Shown piece after piece: positions 10,897-22,230 of a stretch of DNA of 64,000 bases; within the stretch, counting starts at the first letter, position 1; each line of letters starts with the position of its first letter. The DNA is from Lactarius indigo (lineage: Eukaryota; Basidiomycota; Agaricomycetes; Russulales; Russulaceae), in NCBI GenBank assembly GCA_025766275.1, contig JAFKAC010000168.1:29509-93508 (forward strand). Direction: 5' to 3'. The notes under the pieces were generated by a model. It saw nothing but the letters and a program-made list of their open reading frames with translations. It made no database searches and had not been told where the DNA came from. The position numbers and the translations under genes were made by a program.

Positions 10897-11982
10897 AGTC
10901 TATGTCTTTGGATACTGCCTGGCGTTACTCTACGGCATTCTTCCGCAGTGCTATTGGCTAAACTTCTGCAAGCTAGTGTCTGCTGTTTGGCTCCTCCAAC
11001 AGCGTGCAATCTCGGTCTCCCAGCTTCAAAAGGCTCAGCAACTCGTGCTCGACTTTACCGAAGAATATGAAGCGATCTATTACCACCGAATGGTGTCGCA
11101 ACTTCACTTCTGTCAACAGAGCATCCACAGGCTTTCTCATCTCGCTCCAGATGCCGTTCATCTGGGACCTGGCGTCTATTCATCTCAGTGGACTCTGGAG
11201 CGTACTATTGGCAACCTGGGGGAGGAAGTCAAGCAACCTTCAAACCCATATGCAAACATCACAAACTGCGGACTGCGCCACTCACAGTTCTCCGCCATCC
11301 ACGCGATTCTGCCCAACTTAGAGCCAGACGCCCCAAGTCTACCATGAGGTGCTGTTGACCTTGGTGATGGCTATGTTCTTCTCAGGGCTCGGGATGAGAC
11401 TGGCGTCACTCTTGTGGGAGAACAGGCGGATACAATCCGCACATTCTTGTGTTTGGACTCAGAAGATGGCCAAGTACCCTTTGGCTGGCGGCCAAAGTAC
11501 ATCCGATGGGCTCGCCTTCGCCTCCCTAACCTGCAGATTGCTCGCTGTGCGTGGAAGGAGACTGAACAGGCGGGCCCTTCTGAGAGTGTCTGTCATTCCC
11601 GCAATGTAAAGGTGAGTGACATTACCATGAAGTTGACATTCACATCTTACTTTCCTAGTTTGCTACAATGGAATCCTTCCTTGTCGGCGAGGTACAGTTC
11701 TACTTCCAAAGTGGCCACTCTGGTATAGAGCGTGCATATGCACTGGTCTCAGTCTGGTCTGAGCCAGATCTTGGCTTGCTGGAAGCGTCTTCAAACACGG
11801 TATACTCATGCATATACCAGGGTCAGGCGGCGTTGCGGATCGTACATGTGAAAGATATCATGTCCGTCGTAGCTATGGTGCCCATGACGCCACATGAAGG
11901 AGACCGAAGTTCTCGATATTTTCTACTTGAGAAGCCTGGGCTAGACGTAGCAGAAACAGAGGATGTCGTTCTCAATGAATAA

Positions 11983-12299
11983 AAATGAATTTTCATCGTA
12001 TTTGCATCCGCCATAACTTAGAACGGTATGCCTAAGTGAACCGATCATTGGGCGACAGTGGGTCTCTCACTTCACACGTGATGGATCTGGAAGAAACAAC
12101 ATTGTATTCAAGCGACAAGACGGAACGTAGGTACATGTGATCAACTGACAGATACGCTCTATCAATGATGTTGGAATGGAGGGAATGGGAGTGGCGAGAG
12201 GGATGGCATAGGATATGGAAGGGGGGTGGACAAACACACGGGAAGCGGATATAGGAAGACTGGGGCAGGTTGTAAGTTGAACCTCTGCGTCGACAAGAG
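11983..12299. other. 3' flank of Tnp2 copy B
   Basis: Contains TGAATAAAAATGAATTTTC just after the transposase stop, possibly the poly(A) signal and part of the element's end. The rest has no recognised feature. Confidence 0.3.
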
Positions 12300-12711
12300 A
12301 GATGGGGCATGGGCATACGCACGGAATGAAGGAAGGACCGAGCCTCTACCCCAAATGCGCTGGCCTACCCTCCGTATCTAACAGCGGGCACGACGCAAGG
12401 CGCAGAAGGGCTGTAGGTGGAGTCTTGCAGGTAGCCAGCGGTGGCCGTGGGGGTGGCCAGGCGACAGAAAGACTGAGGCAGGTATGAAAGAGAGTGTGTC
12501 AGACGCCTATATCAATGAGAGAGCGGGAAGGGATGTACGCATGGCACAGGGGAAGGACTGAGGCACTATATCGTATGGCGCTGGCCTCCCCTCTGTATCT
12601 AACGACGGGCATGATGTGATGCGCAGTGGAATATAGATATGGTCTTGTGGATAGCCAGGAGTGGCCATGGGGTGGTTGGGCGACAGACGAGGAGTGGGAA
12701 ACAAGGAGTAG
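12300..12711. repeat. Diverged tandem duplication, ~220-bp period
   Basis: The block at about 12310-12470 (GGCATACGCACGGAATG.. to ..GCGACAGA) recurs diverged at about 12530-12690. Shared segments include CTGGCCT.CCCTC.GTATCTAAC and GTAGCCAG.GGTGGCC. No gene is evident. E1 inserted at the right edge of this block. Confidence 0.55.
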
Positions 12712-12716
12712 TTCTC

Positions 12717-13299
12717 TGTAATGCCACTACAGGGGCATTAGGTACGACCTGTACCAAGTTAGTCAATCGAGCGGTAGTACAAGCTCAGAGGCTTGACTTC
12801 AGGAAGAATGATGCACAAGGATCACAAGGACTCAGGTCACTTGGATCGTAGAGGAAGGCTAAGACATGAAGGCCTAGCAAGAACCGGAGTCGCGAGACGA
12901 AAGAGCACGCAAAGGTGTTCTGTCTTAGACAAGTGTAGTATTACACAAGAAGTCTAGTCTACCGTACAAGCTAGATAGGACTAGGTTTAAATAGACGACA
13001 GCCAGTATGGCGGCTACAAACAGATGGCGCCATCGCTGGTCTTGGAACAAGGAAGAGATATAAAGAGAACAAAGGGAAGCTATACTGAGAACAAGGGCGA
13101 ATCATGTGGGATCGCGCGTGATTGGGAACACAATGGAAACTAGCACATGTCGAACTTTATCAGAAGGGAACATCGATAAGTAGGGCGCGCGATAGGAACC
13201 AGGTAATCGTAAAGTCCGCGTAATCATACAGGGCTCGTATAGTGTCAGGAAAGGAACAGTAAGATGCAAAAGAACGAGTCCAAGAAACAGATTGTAACA
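12717..13299 (-). repeat. E1 3' LTR
   Basis: 583 bp, same length as the right-hand LTR. On the complement it begins TGTTACAATC and ends GGCATTACA. The promoter reads TATTTAAA on the complement near 12987. Most differences from the partner LTR are CG versus TG or CA. Confidence 0.92.
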
Positions 13300-13310
13300 T
13301 TACCCCCCGT

Positions 13311-15379
13311 CTTGGCCTGAAGACGCCTCGACTTCAGGACTCTGGGTCAACGAGGTCATAGATGTCGGCGTTGAGGTCGTTCTCCGGCCATGGGGAGATG
13401 TCGAGTTGACAGTAATGGGTTTTGAGGAAGAAGAGGGGTCCGCGCTTCCCACACTTGCGGCACATTTCATACTGCGGACATCGGATTTCGTCATGGTTAG
13501 CGTTGGTGCGGAAGCACCGTCCGCACCACCTTTGTTATGATCCGACGCTTCGGACCTAAGTCACAGTATGTCTCCCTCTTGTTTTTCCCCTTTCTATACT
13601 ATACTTTGTTACCAAAGGAGCTACTGTTACTAGTGGCGCTGTTTCTTTGATCCGAACTTCTGTTTACTCCGTTTAGTCTCTTTGATATTGTGTGGACTTG
13701 TGTTCATGTTGTTTGGAACCCTGTCCTATATAAACCTGTACCATAGACTGTAGGAAGCCAGACTTGGCTTTGTTTGCAATCTAGCAACCTTGCCTCCGTA
13801 CTTTGGTGTGACCTCGCTTTATCTCTCTCTTCTTGTGCATCCCCTACCTCAGTCCCTAACAAGGACACTTCAAAGTCTTTGCAGTTGAACTATATCAACG
13901 CGTCACACCTGTTATACTCTGTGCACTAGCAAGATCAAGTGTAGAGAAGTGTTAGACACTTCGGACGAGGAGTCCTACATAGCAGAGCAGTGCTGCACCT
14001 TGTGCCACACTTTTATCACTCGCATTTCATAGCAATAAGACAACAGAGGTCTTCGCTTGATACTTGTGTGATTTAGAACCTTTAGAACCCACGCCCCTGC
14101 TAGGGCGTAACAACCTTCCTTGAGTCTCAGCGGCGACTGTTGGGGGTTCTGGAACAGTGAAGGAGGTAGACGCTTCGGTGGTCGTCGCCTGTCGGATGCG
14201 TTCGTCTGCTTGGAAGGTAGTGATGACTTCTTTGACCATTCCGGTGCGATGAAAGATACACCAATAGGACTGGTGTTCTTGGCTTTGGCAATGTTGACAG
14301 GCTGGTTGTGGTCTAGTGGGGCAGTCGCGCACAAGGTGGTGGGAACTGCCACAGTGATAGCAGCGTCGTCGGTGGGGCTTGTCGGCGAGGCGGGGAAATT
14401 CTAGTGGTCCCCCTCGTCATGGGGAGAAGGGGATGGCATAGCGCGAGTGTCGGAGTGGGGCCGGGAGTGCTGTCATTTGCGCGTACTCATTGCCGATGGT
14501 GGTAAGGGCCCCCGCATACTGGAGCCATCTCTTGGTACTGGCCAGCATGAGATCCACCGTGAGTTGGTCTGATCGCAGCTTGCGTGCATCTTCCTCCAGT
14601 TTCTCGCATTTCTCGTCAATTTCCTTGAGTGCGAGAAGTCCGGTACGCAGCCTGGTGACTTCAGCTGTGAGACGAGGGGAGTTAAGCTCGATAAGGGTTT
14701 CGTCTAGGGCGCAGGCGTGAATGTCATGAGGGTCGAAGAACTGGAGCTGTTCGGCTGTGAAGGGGGGCGCCGAAACATTGGGTCTGAGTGATGAGAGGTA
14801 GACCGTTTCTCTGTAGTGTGGTTGCCTAGCACCCATTGTCCCCACTACCTCGGTGAATCCCTTGCGATAGTAAATGTACTTCGCAGTGTTGGATCCCCCG
14901 TCAGGTAGCGGAATCTGTAGGGGGTAGAATTTCGGCGTACCTGGTGTGTTCGGGAAGAAGGGGGCCCCGGGGTCGTCAGTGTCCTCGGGGGGGGAGTCAG
15001 GTCAGTTATAGTCAATGGGTGTATGGACGCGGACGGGAGTGAAGGGTTCAAGTGGTGGTGGTGGAGTGGAGGGTGAAGAGGATGGTGGTGAAGGTACGGA
15101 TGGTTCGGGTGGGGGAGTGGGTGAATGTCGCGGAGGAGGTGTGGGTGAGTATTGTCCCTCCTCTGGTGTCGATGGGGTGAGTTCTCCAGGTTCTCGTTCT
15201 GGAGTTCGAAGTATCATGGGGCTGGGGTCGGTGGTGGACTGGGCTGGAGATGGTGGTGGTGATAGTCGTGGTACGTCCGAGAGGTCGATGGTGACGATTC
15301 CTCGTTCGAGGGCGGCTTCAAGTCGAGGGTTGTTGAGGATGTGAACGAGGGTGGTGTCAGAGATTGGTGTGTTGGACAT
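13311..15379 (-). pseudogene. E1 third ORF: coiled coil plus zinc-knuckle cluster
   Basis: Starts at ATG 15379, 77 nt after the pol stop, in a separate initiation context. The order is a short N-terminus (MSNTPISDTTLVHILNNPRL), a Pro/Ser/Thr-rich linker, a globular segment around PKFYPLQIPLP and ARQPHYRETVYLSSLRP, and a coiled coil (RLTAEVTRLRTGLLALKEID on). Then follow CX2CX4HX4C (CYHCGSSHHLVRDC), CQHCQSQEHQSYWC, a CX2CX6HX4C knuckle (CGRCFRTNANHDEIRC) and CRKCGKRGPLFFLKTHYC. It stops near 13311. The frame is broken by a TAG near 15002, a TGA at 14417-14419 and the solo LTR between the second and third knuckles. The same module occurs in E2, E3 and E4. The function is unknown; nucleic-acid binding is inferred from the knuckles. 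Confidence 0.75.
13533..14112 (+). mobile_element. Solo LTR, 580 bp, inside the E1 third ORF
   Basis: Begins TGTTATGATCC and ends GGGCGTAACA. It is flanked by the exact duplication ACCTT (13528-13532 and 14113-14117). A TATA box (CCTATATAAACC, about 13724) sets plus orientation. Excision rejoins VAAETQG to RWCGRCF, as in the uninterrupted E4 copy. Confidence 0.93.
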
Positions 15380-15455
15380 CGCAGGGTTGGGGGAACTATT
15401 GGGGTAGCTGAGCTTTCCTTTATGTTGTTCGTCCAGCCCCTTTGGCGGATGGGTA

Positions 15456-18400
15456 TCATCTGTAGTAGTCCTTGATGACGTCTGCGGCATGGGTCATATT
15501 AGTTGCAGGTTCCCAGGTATTGTCACTTGATGGGAATCCTTTCCACTTTACTAGGTAGTGGAGTTTGTGCCCTCTCCCTCGTTCCTGGGCGTCTTCGATT
15601 CGCTCCACTTCATACTCCTCTTCTCCTCTGATAAGGTCGGGCGGAGGTCGGGAATAGTTTATGCCGTGCATCTCCGTCTCCTTGTATGGTGTGAGAAGGT
15701 TGGCGTGGAATACCGGGTGGATCTTCCATGATACTGGAAGTTCTAGTTCGTAAGAAACATCTGATAGAACTCTTGTGATTCGGAATGGCCCGTATCTTTT
15801 AGGGGCAAGCTTGTTCGTGGGGTAAAAGGTACGGAGGTTCGTCCCTTCTAGCCACACTTGGTCTCCTTGCTGATAGGGTGTAAACCTCGTCTTTCCCCGT
15901 TGGGCCATGAGTCGTTGCGCATGATTGATACTATCTTGCACGTGTTGTCTAAGTATCAGCAGGTCTTCCAATCATTGGTCCACTGTTGGGCTGCTTGACG
16001 GTTTAGGTGTCCACGTTGTCCGCGGTTCCCATCCCATGATAAGTGAGAATGGGGAATGTTTGGTCGTGGTGTTTGCCCACAAGTTGTGCGCAAACTGTGC
16101 CATCGGTAACAGTTCTGCCCAGTTGTCTTGTCGAAGGTTGCACCAATGCCGTAAATATTGCTCTAGCCATTGGTTGGTGTGCTCCAATTGTCCGTCTGTT
16201 TGGGGATGGTACGCTGATGAGACATTTTGCTGTATTCCCAGGGTTTTGCACAGTTGTCTCATAAAGGTGGATGCAAATCTGGGGTCTTGATCGGATATGA
16301 TTTTTCGGGGTAGGCCGTAATGAGGATATACGTGTTGGAGATAGAGTTTGGCCACTCCTTCCGATGTTACGGTCTCATTACAGGGAATGAATATTGCTGC
16401 TTTTGAGCAATCATGATCAGTGATGGTGAGGATTGAGTCGAATCCGTTTGATTTTGGAAGCTTGACTATGAAGTCCATTGCTATCACCTCAAAGGGTTCG
16501 GCCAATGGGTCTGTGGTGATGGGGAATAGGTGTGGTCTTTGTCGGTGGGGGTTGATTTTGTTGCTTTGGCATGTGGCGCATCCTTTGACATACACTTCCA
16601 CATGTTTGGCCACCAGAAGTCGCGTCGTATTAGTTCCAGGGTGTTTGTGATTCCTGGATGTCCTGCGCTTGGGGTATCGTGGAAAAAGGTGATCACCCCC
16701 CGCTTAAGGTTGTTGTTTCCCACAACAACGAGGGCGTCGCCTTTCCACCATAGGCCATTGTGTTTTTTCAGGCTGTGGGGTTCGACCCATGGGAGCACTG
16801 TGGATTCTTCCATGTTTTGGGTAATTTGAGTCCATATGTCCATGTCGTGCATGGACGTTTGAGTGACTCTTAGGAATACCTCTTCTGGCAGTACCGTGAC
16901 ATGGTCGTTATCCGTTGTTCCATCATCGTAATCTGGGCGTCTTGATAAGGAGTCTGCTTGGGTGTTTTTGGTTCCAGGGATGTGTTTGAGTATAAAATTA
17001 TACTCGGAGAGTTCCTGGAATTCTCGTGCTACTTGTCGACTGATTTTTCTTGGTTCCTTCCAATACTGGAGGTTGGCATGATCCGTGTGAATGGTTATTA
17101 GATGGGGGGAACCAACGAGGTATGTGCGCCATGTCCGTAGGGCTTTGACAATGGCTAGCAGTTCTCTGTCGTAAATGTCATAGTTACGCTCCATTTCAGT
17201 CAATGATTCCGAATAGAACACCACCGGGTGTAGCTTTTGGTCTTCTCCTTTTTGGTTTAATACCGCTCCCAGAGCGTAGCTGGAGGCATTGACTTCTATT
17301 TTGAAGGGTTGGTCTAATTTTGGGAACAAGAGTACTGGTTCGGAGCTGATTTGTTCCTTGATGGTGTCAAATGCTTTCTGTCTGGCGTTCGTCCATTCCC
17401 AAGGGGTGTCCTTTTTTGTAAGATCGTGGAGCAGTCTTGCTATTGTGGAAAAGCCCCTTATGAAGCGTCGATAGAAGTTGCAAAATCCCAAGAAGGCCCG
17501 TACTTCTTTCAGTGATTTTGGCGTTTTCCAGTCTCATATCCCCTGTACCTTGACCGGGTCCATTCGTAATTTGCCGTGTCCGATAATTAACCCCAAATAC
17601 TCCACTTTGTAGACCTCGAACACGCATTTCTCTGGTTTGATGTATAAATTGTGTTCATTGCAGAGGTCTAGGACTTGGTGCAGCACTTGTCTGTGGTGGG
17701 TACGATCGTCTGCCGTGGTGATTAGGATGTCATCCATGTAAACAATGACTTCGCCCGTCAACACCAAATCTCGAAAAATGGTGTCCATCATTGTTTGAAA
17801 TGTGCTGGGGGAATTGGTGAGACCAAAGAACATAACACGGGGTTCGAACAGTCCCTGGTTTGTTTTGAATGCTGCCTTCCATTCATCCCCTTGCTTGATC
17901 TGGACATTGTTGTATCCCCATCTAATATTGAGTTTAGAGTAGAGCCGTGCTTCACGGATCTTATCGATAAGTTCGGGGATTAGGGGGAGTGGGTAGTGGT
18001 TCTTTACGGTGAGTTCATTGAGGCGGCGATAGTCCTGTACAGGGCGTAATTTCCCATCTTTCTTTTTAATGAAGAAGAAAGGGGATGCATAGGGGGATTT
18101 CAATGGTTGAATGTACTTTTTGCTCAAGTGTTCGGTCACAAATTCCATTAGTTTTTCCGTTTCTGGGATCGTAAGTGGGTATACTTTGCAGTCCATCGTT
18201 TCTGGGGCGTTTGGGACAAGATTGATGGCATGATCCCATGGTCGTGATGGGGGAAAGCATTGGGATGCTTCCTCGCTGAAAACCTTCTGATGCCTTCGGT
18301 ATTCTTTGGGGACCATTTCTTCGAAGGTCTTCTGAGGTTTCTTTGCGGCTTCTTGTTGTGCTAGTTCTGATGCTGTTGTTGTTTTCCGTAGTCGGATGTG

Positions 18401-18958
18401 GGGATCGTCTCTGCTTTCCAGTTGTTCCCAGGTTAATTCGTCCAGTTGATACGTCTCCAATGCCTTAATAGTGGCTTCTAGCGGCATGGCTTCGTCGGAC
18501 AAATTTAGGCTGGTGATTACCACCGGTTGAAATTCTTCGTCGATGGTGGCATCCCGCCAGTGGAACTTTGGTTTGAAAGCTGTGAACCAAGGGTATCCAA
18601 GTATGACTTCGTCGTTTCCTAGGTTGGTGATAAGGAATCTAAGGTTTTGGGTCTTTCCTCCTGTTCTGACAGTGAGGTCAGTGAAGGAGGTAATTTCTCC
18701 TCCTTGGTTATGAGTTCCGTCTATGTTCCATATCTTGATAGGGCGGTTGGTAGCCAACCAGGTAATTTTCAGCCGTTTCAGGAGATTTGCGCTTATGAAG
18801 TTATCAGTTGTGCCAGAGTCGATGAGAATGTTTTGTTCGGCCATTGCGTGAGCAGATTTGAAAAGAACTGGAATTCGCATGGATCGAAATCTGCTATTGT
18901 ACACGCTAAGTTTTAATGCTCTAGCCCAGGCCGCCGGGTTCAAGCGTTCAGAAAATCC
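15456..18958 (-). pseudogene. E1 pol: protease-RT-RNase H-integrase-chromodomain
   Basis: Pol overlaps gag in the -1 frame. Visible parts are the aspartic protease (LIDSGTTDNFI), RT (FGLTNSPSTFQ, VYMDDILIT), RNase H ([25 protein letters not shown]), the integrase zinc domain (HPGITNTLELIRRDFWWP), the integrase core (MDFIVKLP, IISDQDPRF, TDGQLEHTNQWLEQ), and a C-terminal chromodomain (EYEVERIEDA to YLVKWKGFPSSDNTWEP). Breaks are an in-frame TGA at 17534-17536, a frameshift near 16595 in the zinc domain, and a TGA at 15972-15974. The first RT catalytic Asp is replaced by Asn (YSKLNIRWGY against KLDIRWGY in E2). The RNase H first Asp is also Asn (EVNAS against EVDAS). Confidence 0.9.
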
Positions 18959-20586
18959 TTCTTCTGGCCAAATAATTTGTCCACCATCAATTCTCGTACT
19001 TCTGGGGTTTGAGCGAATAGTGCCGCTACTTGAGCGTCCGCTTGTTCTTCGTTAGAGAGGGGGCGTGACATGGTCATGGAGATAGTGGTGGTTGTAGGGG
19101 TACTGGCCGTGGGAGTCGTTGTTTCGGTTGCTTTGATGGTAGTGGATTTTTGAGGGCAGTTACAGGAAATGTGTCCTTGGCCTCAACAGCAGAAACACCT
19201 TCCTTCTTTTTGTAGCTGCAGTTTTTCAGTGTCCGTTAACGCGGCTCGTGCTCTAGTGCGACTGACGTCCATCGCATTAGGGTCTTGGTTTTTGTTTAGT
19301 GCTGATAACCACTGGTCTCGGGACGCTCCCCCTCGTTTTTTGCTTCCTCCTTTTGTAAGCTTGTCTTTTAACAGGAGGTATTTGGCTTGTTGCAGTGTTA
19401 CAGCTGCTTTCCAGTCGTCCCATGTGATTGGATGATGGAATTTGATTGCGTTTACAACGAGGGCGTTGGGGAGCCCTTTCTGGAAGATTTCCAGTGTGGT
19501 GGCTTCGTCTTTATTATACCCCACTTTATTAGCAAGGTTCGCGAACTTGGCGATGTACGTGTCAATGTCTTCTTTCTCCATTCTGAGATTCTGAATGGAG
19601 TGGCGGGCTTTCTGTTGTTGTGTGGTGTCGGTGTAGGCTTGGATGAATTGTGCCTCGATGGTGTCCCAAAGGTTTTCTTCATTTAGAGCCACTCCTGCTA
19701 CTAGTTGGGCGATGAGCCATTGAATTTGTTCCTCGACCCAGTCATCGACAAGGGGACCTCGGATGTAGGAAAGGAGGGTCATTGCACGGGAGTAGGGGAC
19801 CACCAATTGTTGTATGGTGGGGTTCATTCCTCGATAAAGGGAGAAGGCATTGAGAAACGCCCAGCTTGATTCCCGATCTCCTGTAAACTCTGGTGGGGCG
19901 TTTCCTCCGAGTCTTCCATTAAGGGGGCCTGGGGCTGCACCTCCTCCTCCCGCAGCTGCACCTCCACCTCCAGGTGCGCCGCCTCCGCCTCCACCTCCAG
20001 GCGCACTGCCTCCATGATGGCTTCCTGGGCCTCCTGGAGGGCCGCTTCTGCCTGCCAGTGCACTTCCTCCCATAGGATGTCCTCCACCACCTGGAGCAGC
20101 CGCAGAGGAGGACGCTCCTCCACTGGGTTGGCCACTTCCTGATTGGGTGAGGGTGGTTGCGAGTTGGGTCTGGGTTGAGGACATGTCAGCATACGATGCA
20201 AAGTCGACGGGTCTGGTGATGGTAGGTGTGAGGGTGGGGTCTGGATCTTCACTGTCTGAGTTGGGTTCTGCAACGTCAGAGTCGACGTCAATGCCTTGTA
20301 TTCGGGTTTTCCCTGGCCCTAGCCCAAGGGATGCAGGTACTGGTTTGATTGAGTACCACAAGTTCTTTTTGTCTGAATAGGCAACGTAGGCCCAGATGTG
20401 TTGGTCTTCGATGTATTCGATGGGTTCGTAGGTGTTTTTGTTGGGGTCGAAGACGTAGTAGCCTGTGTCGTGAGGGGTGTTCCTCCAAGTGGCCGTTCCT
20501 TTGATCGAGGATCGGAGGTCGTCGTCGGTGTGTCGTTCCAGGTACTCCTGGACAAACTTGGTTCGACTTCGGCTGGTGAGAGCCAC
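18940..20586 (-). pseudogene. E1 gag
   Basis: The first possible start is GTG at 20586 in the context ACC-GTG-GC. There is no ATG between an in-frame stop in the LTR and this GTG. The protein has an N-terminal domain shared with E2/E3 (GYYVFDPN.., YVAYSDKKNLWYSIKP), a long Gly/Ala-rich linker, a retrotransposon-gag domain (about residues 235-420) and a CCHC knuckle. The knuckle is damaged: it reads RCFCC, TGA (19183-19185), GQGHISCNCP. Arg-to-Cys and Arg-to-stop changes there are consistent with CG-to-TG mutation. The frame continues to TGA 18940-18942. Confidence 0.85.
18952..18958 (-). promoter_or_regulatory. Candidate -1 ribosomal frameshift site of E1
   Basis: On the minus strand the gag frame reads AAG GAT TTT CTG shortly before its stop. 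The heptamer G GAT TTT is of the GGAUUUN type. A -1 slip puts translation into the pol frame (FSERLNPAAW). E3 has the identical heptamer at the same place and E2 has G GGT TTT. I have not evaluated RNA structure downstream. Confidence 0.5.
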
Positions 20587-20609
20587 GGTGTGAGAGAGAC
20601 TAGACTTAA

Positions 20610-21192
20610 TGTAATGCCACTACAGGGGCGTTAGGTACGACCTGTACCAAGTTAGTCAATCAAGCGGTAGTACAAGCTCAGAGGCTTGACTTCAGGAAGA
20701 ATGATGCACAAGGATCACAAGGACTCAGGTCACTTGGATCGTAGAGGAAGGCTAAGACACGAAGGCCTAGCAAGAACCGGAGTCGCGAGATGAAAGAGCA
20801 CACAAAGGTGTTCTATCTTAGACAAGTGTAGTATTACACAAGAAGTCTAGTCTACCATACAAGCTAGATAGGACTAGGTTTAAATAGGCAACAGCCAGTA
20901 TGGCGGCTACAAACAGATGGCGCTATCGCCAGTCTTGGAACAAGGAAGAGATATAAAGAGAACAAAGGGAAGCTATACTGAGAACAAGGGCGAATCACGC
21001 GGGATCACGTGTGATTGGGAACACAATGGAAACTAGCACATGTCGAACTTTATCAGAAGGGAACATCGATAAGTAGGGCGCGCGATAGGAACCAGGTAAT
21101 CGTAAAGTCCGCGTAATCGTACAGGGCTCATATAGTGTCGGGAAAGGAACAGTAAGATGCGAAAGAACGAGTCCAAGAAACAGATCATAACA
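20610..21192 (-). repeat. E1 5' LTR
   Basis: 583 bp, partner of 12717-13299. Followed on the minus strand by TTAAGTCTAGTCTC and then the gag start region. That leader is not a standard TGG-type tRNA primer site. Confidence 0.92.
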
Positions 21193-21721
21193 TTCTCGGC
21201 AGGATGGAGTGGCGGTTGGGAGAGGGGTGGGCGATACAGAGAAAGTGGGACCCGGGTAGGGTTATCAGGTGGCCTCGCGCATGCGCCCGTATCGATACAG
21301 AAATCCCAAGGAAGTGTGTCGGTGAGATATACTAGAACGGGAGCAGGACAGAGAATGACAGTATAAAAAGACAAAGACAAGACAACAAGAGACAAGGGAG
21401 CCGACGAGAGAGACAAAGAACAACGATAAAAAAGGACAGAGACGAGAGATATTGGATATGAGGTAAGCGGTAGTAATCACACAGAGAAGTCGTGATTCGA
21501 GTGACAGCAAAACGCCAATCGATTACTGCAGTCAATTTACATCATAATGTAACTACATGAGCTTCCTTTTTTTATTCTGAGTATTGCTACTCTCCACGAG
21601 GATTTTAGGGTCGACATCGGCAAGTGTAGTGTCGGGATCGGGATCAGTATCTTGATCGATTGTCTGTATGCCTTTGTGGAAGACACATCGCTACAAGAAG
21701 TCAGCGCTAGTCAGACACGCG
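21193..21721. other. Spacer between E1 and E2
   Basis: Begins with the TTCTC target duplication of E1. Purine-rich around 21335-21440, then A/T-rich. The short ORFs on both strands match nothing I know. Confidence 0.3.
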
Positions 21722-22230
21722 TGTTACGTTTCGAACTGAACACCCTTACTGTACCGGTTGCAACTACGGCGGTAAGGTATATTAGTTGCGGACTTACGAT
21801 ACGGTGATACGAGTACGATAGGAGATTGCACGCAGATTGCTGACTGAGGACAGCGCCACTAATACTAGTAGTAGTAGTATTAGGGTTCGAGCTACTTACG
21901 CGATACGTTGGACGCTACTTTACGATGACTCATAGCAGCGTTTGAAAGCCTGCTGAAATTGTATTTAAGATTGCTTGAGAAGACCAAGATACGCCATCTT
22001 GGTCTTCTTGAATCGTCACTTCTTTCTATTCTCTCTCTCTCTCTAAGATCTCCAGTGTTTACGTTCAACTCCTGTTGTGACCCAGTATCGGATACCAAGT
22101 CTTGCCGGTGTACCTTCGTGTATTCACTAAGGCAGGAACACGGACCTTCGTGTTGTCGTGTCGAGACACTCGCTAAGTTGTTACCACCTCTACTGAGCTC
22201 AAGTAGAGCTAACGTCGTGACGACGTTACA
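21722..22230 (+). repeat. E2 5' LTR
   Basis: Starts TGTTACGTTTCG and ends GACGTTACA. TATA-like TATTTAAG near 21962, followed by a CT-rich initiator region. (TAG)n-like TACTAGTAGTAGTAGTATTAG lies near 21864. Confidence 0.92.

Larger units (their letters stand above)
8106..11982 (+). pseudogene. Tnp2-family (CACTA/EnSpm-like) transposase, copy B, broken
   Basis: The reading starts at ATG 8106 with a Cys-rich N-terminus (CGCSRHCKILC, then TTYYDHVKY). After a likely short intron near 8289-8354 comes a P/E-rich linker. Downstream are a zinc-ribbon-like CVAFSGPFSELRACPEC segment (about 9220), the catalytic LSIDGAQLY motif (about 9562), and GVYGCREYCGLRGRHKPGG (9789 on). Next come CLAIDHMHIIAINL, NPAEKISSGYKAWEF, LERTIGNLGEEVKQPS, and a C-terminus read through a 47-nt intron (11612-11658). 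Defects are an in-frame TGA at 9418, a frameshift with a short deletion near 9770-9789, a TGA near 9927, a 549-bp LTR insertion at 10348, and a TGA at 11345. The stop is at 11980-11982. It cannot make a functional transposase. Confidence 0.85.
12717..21192 (-). mobile_element. Ty3/Gypsy chromodomain retrotransposon E1 (full length, degenerate)
   Basis: Two 583-bp LTRs (12717-13299 and 20610-21192) bound an internal region read on the minus strand. The outer flanks carry the same 5 bp, TTCTC (12712-12716 and 21193-21197), so this is one complete insertion. Order on the minus strand: LTR, gag, pol (protease, RT, RNase H, integrase, chromodomain), a separate third ORF, purine tract (GGGGGG next to 13300), LTR. 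A 580-bp foreign solo LTR (13533-14112) sits in the third ORF. All three ORFs are broken and the RT has lost a catalytic Asp, so the element is dead. Confidence 0.93.
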
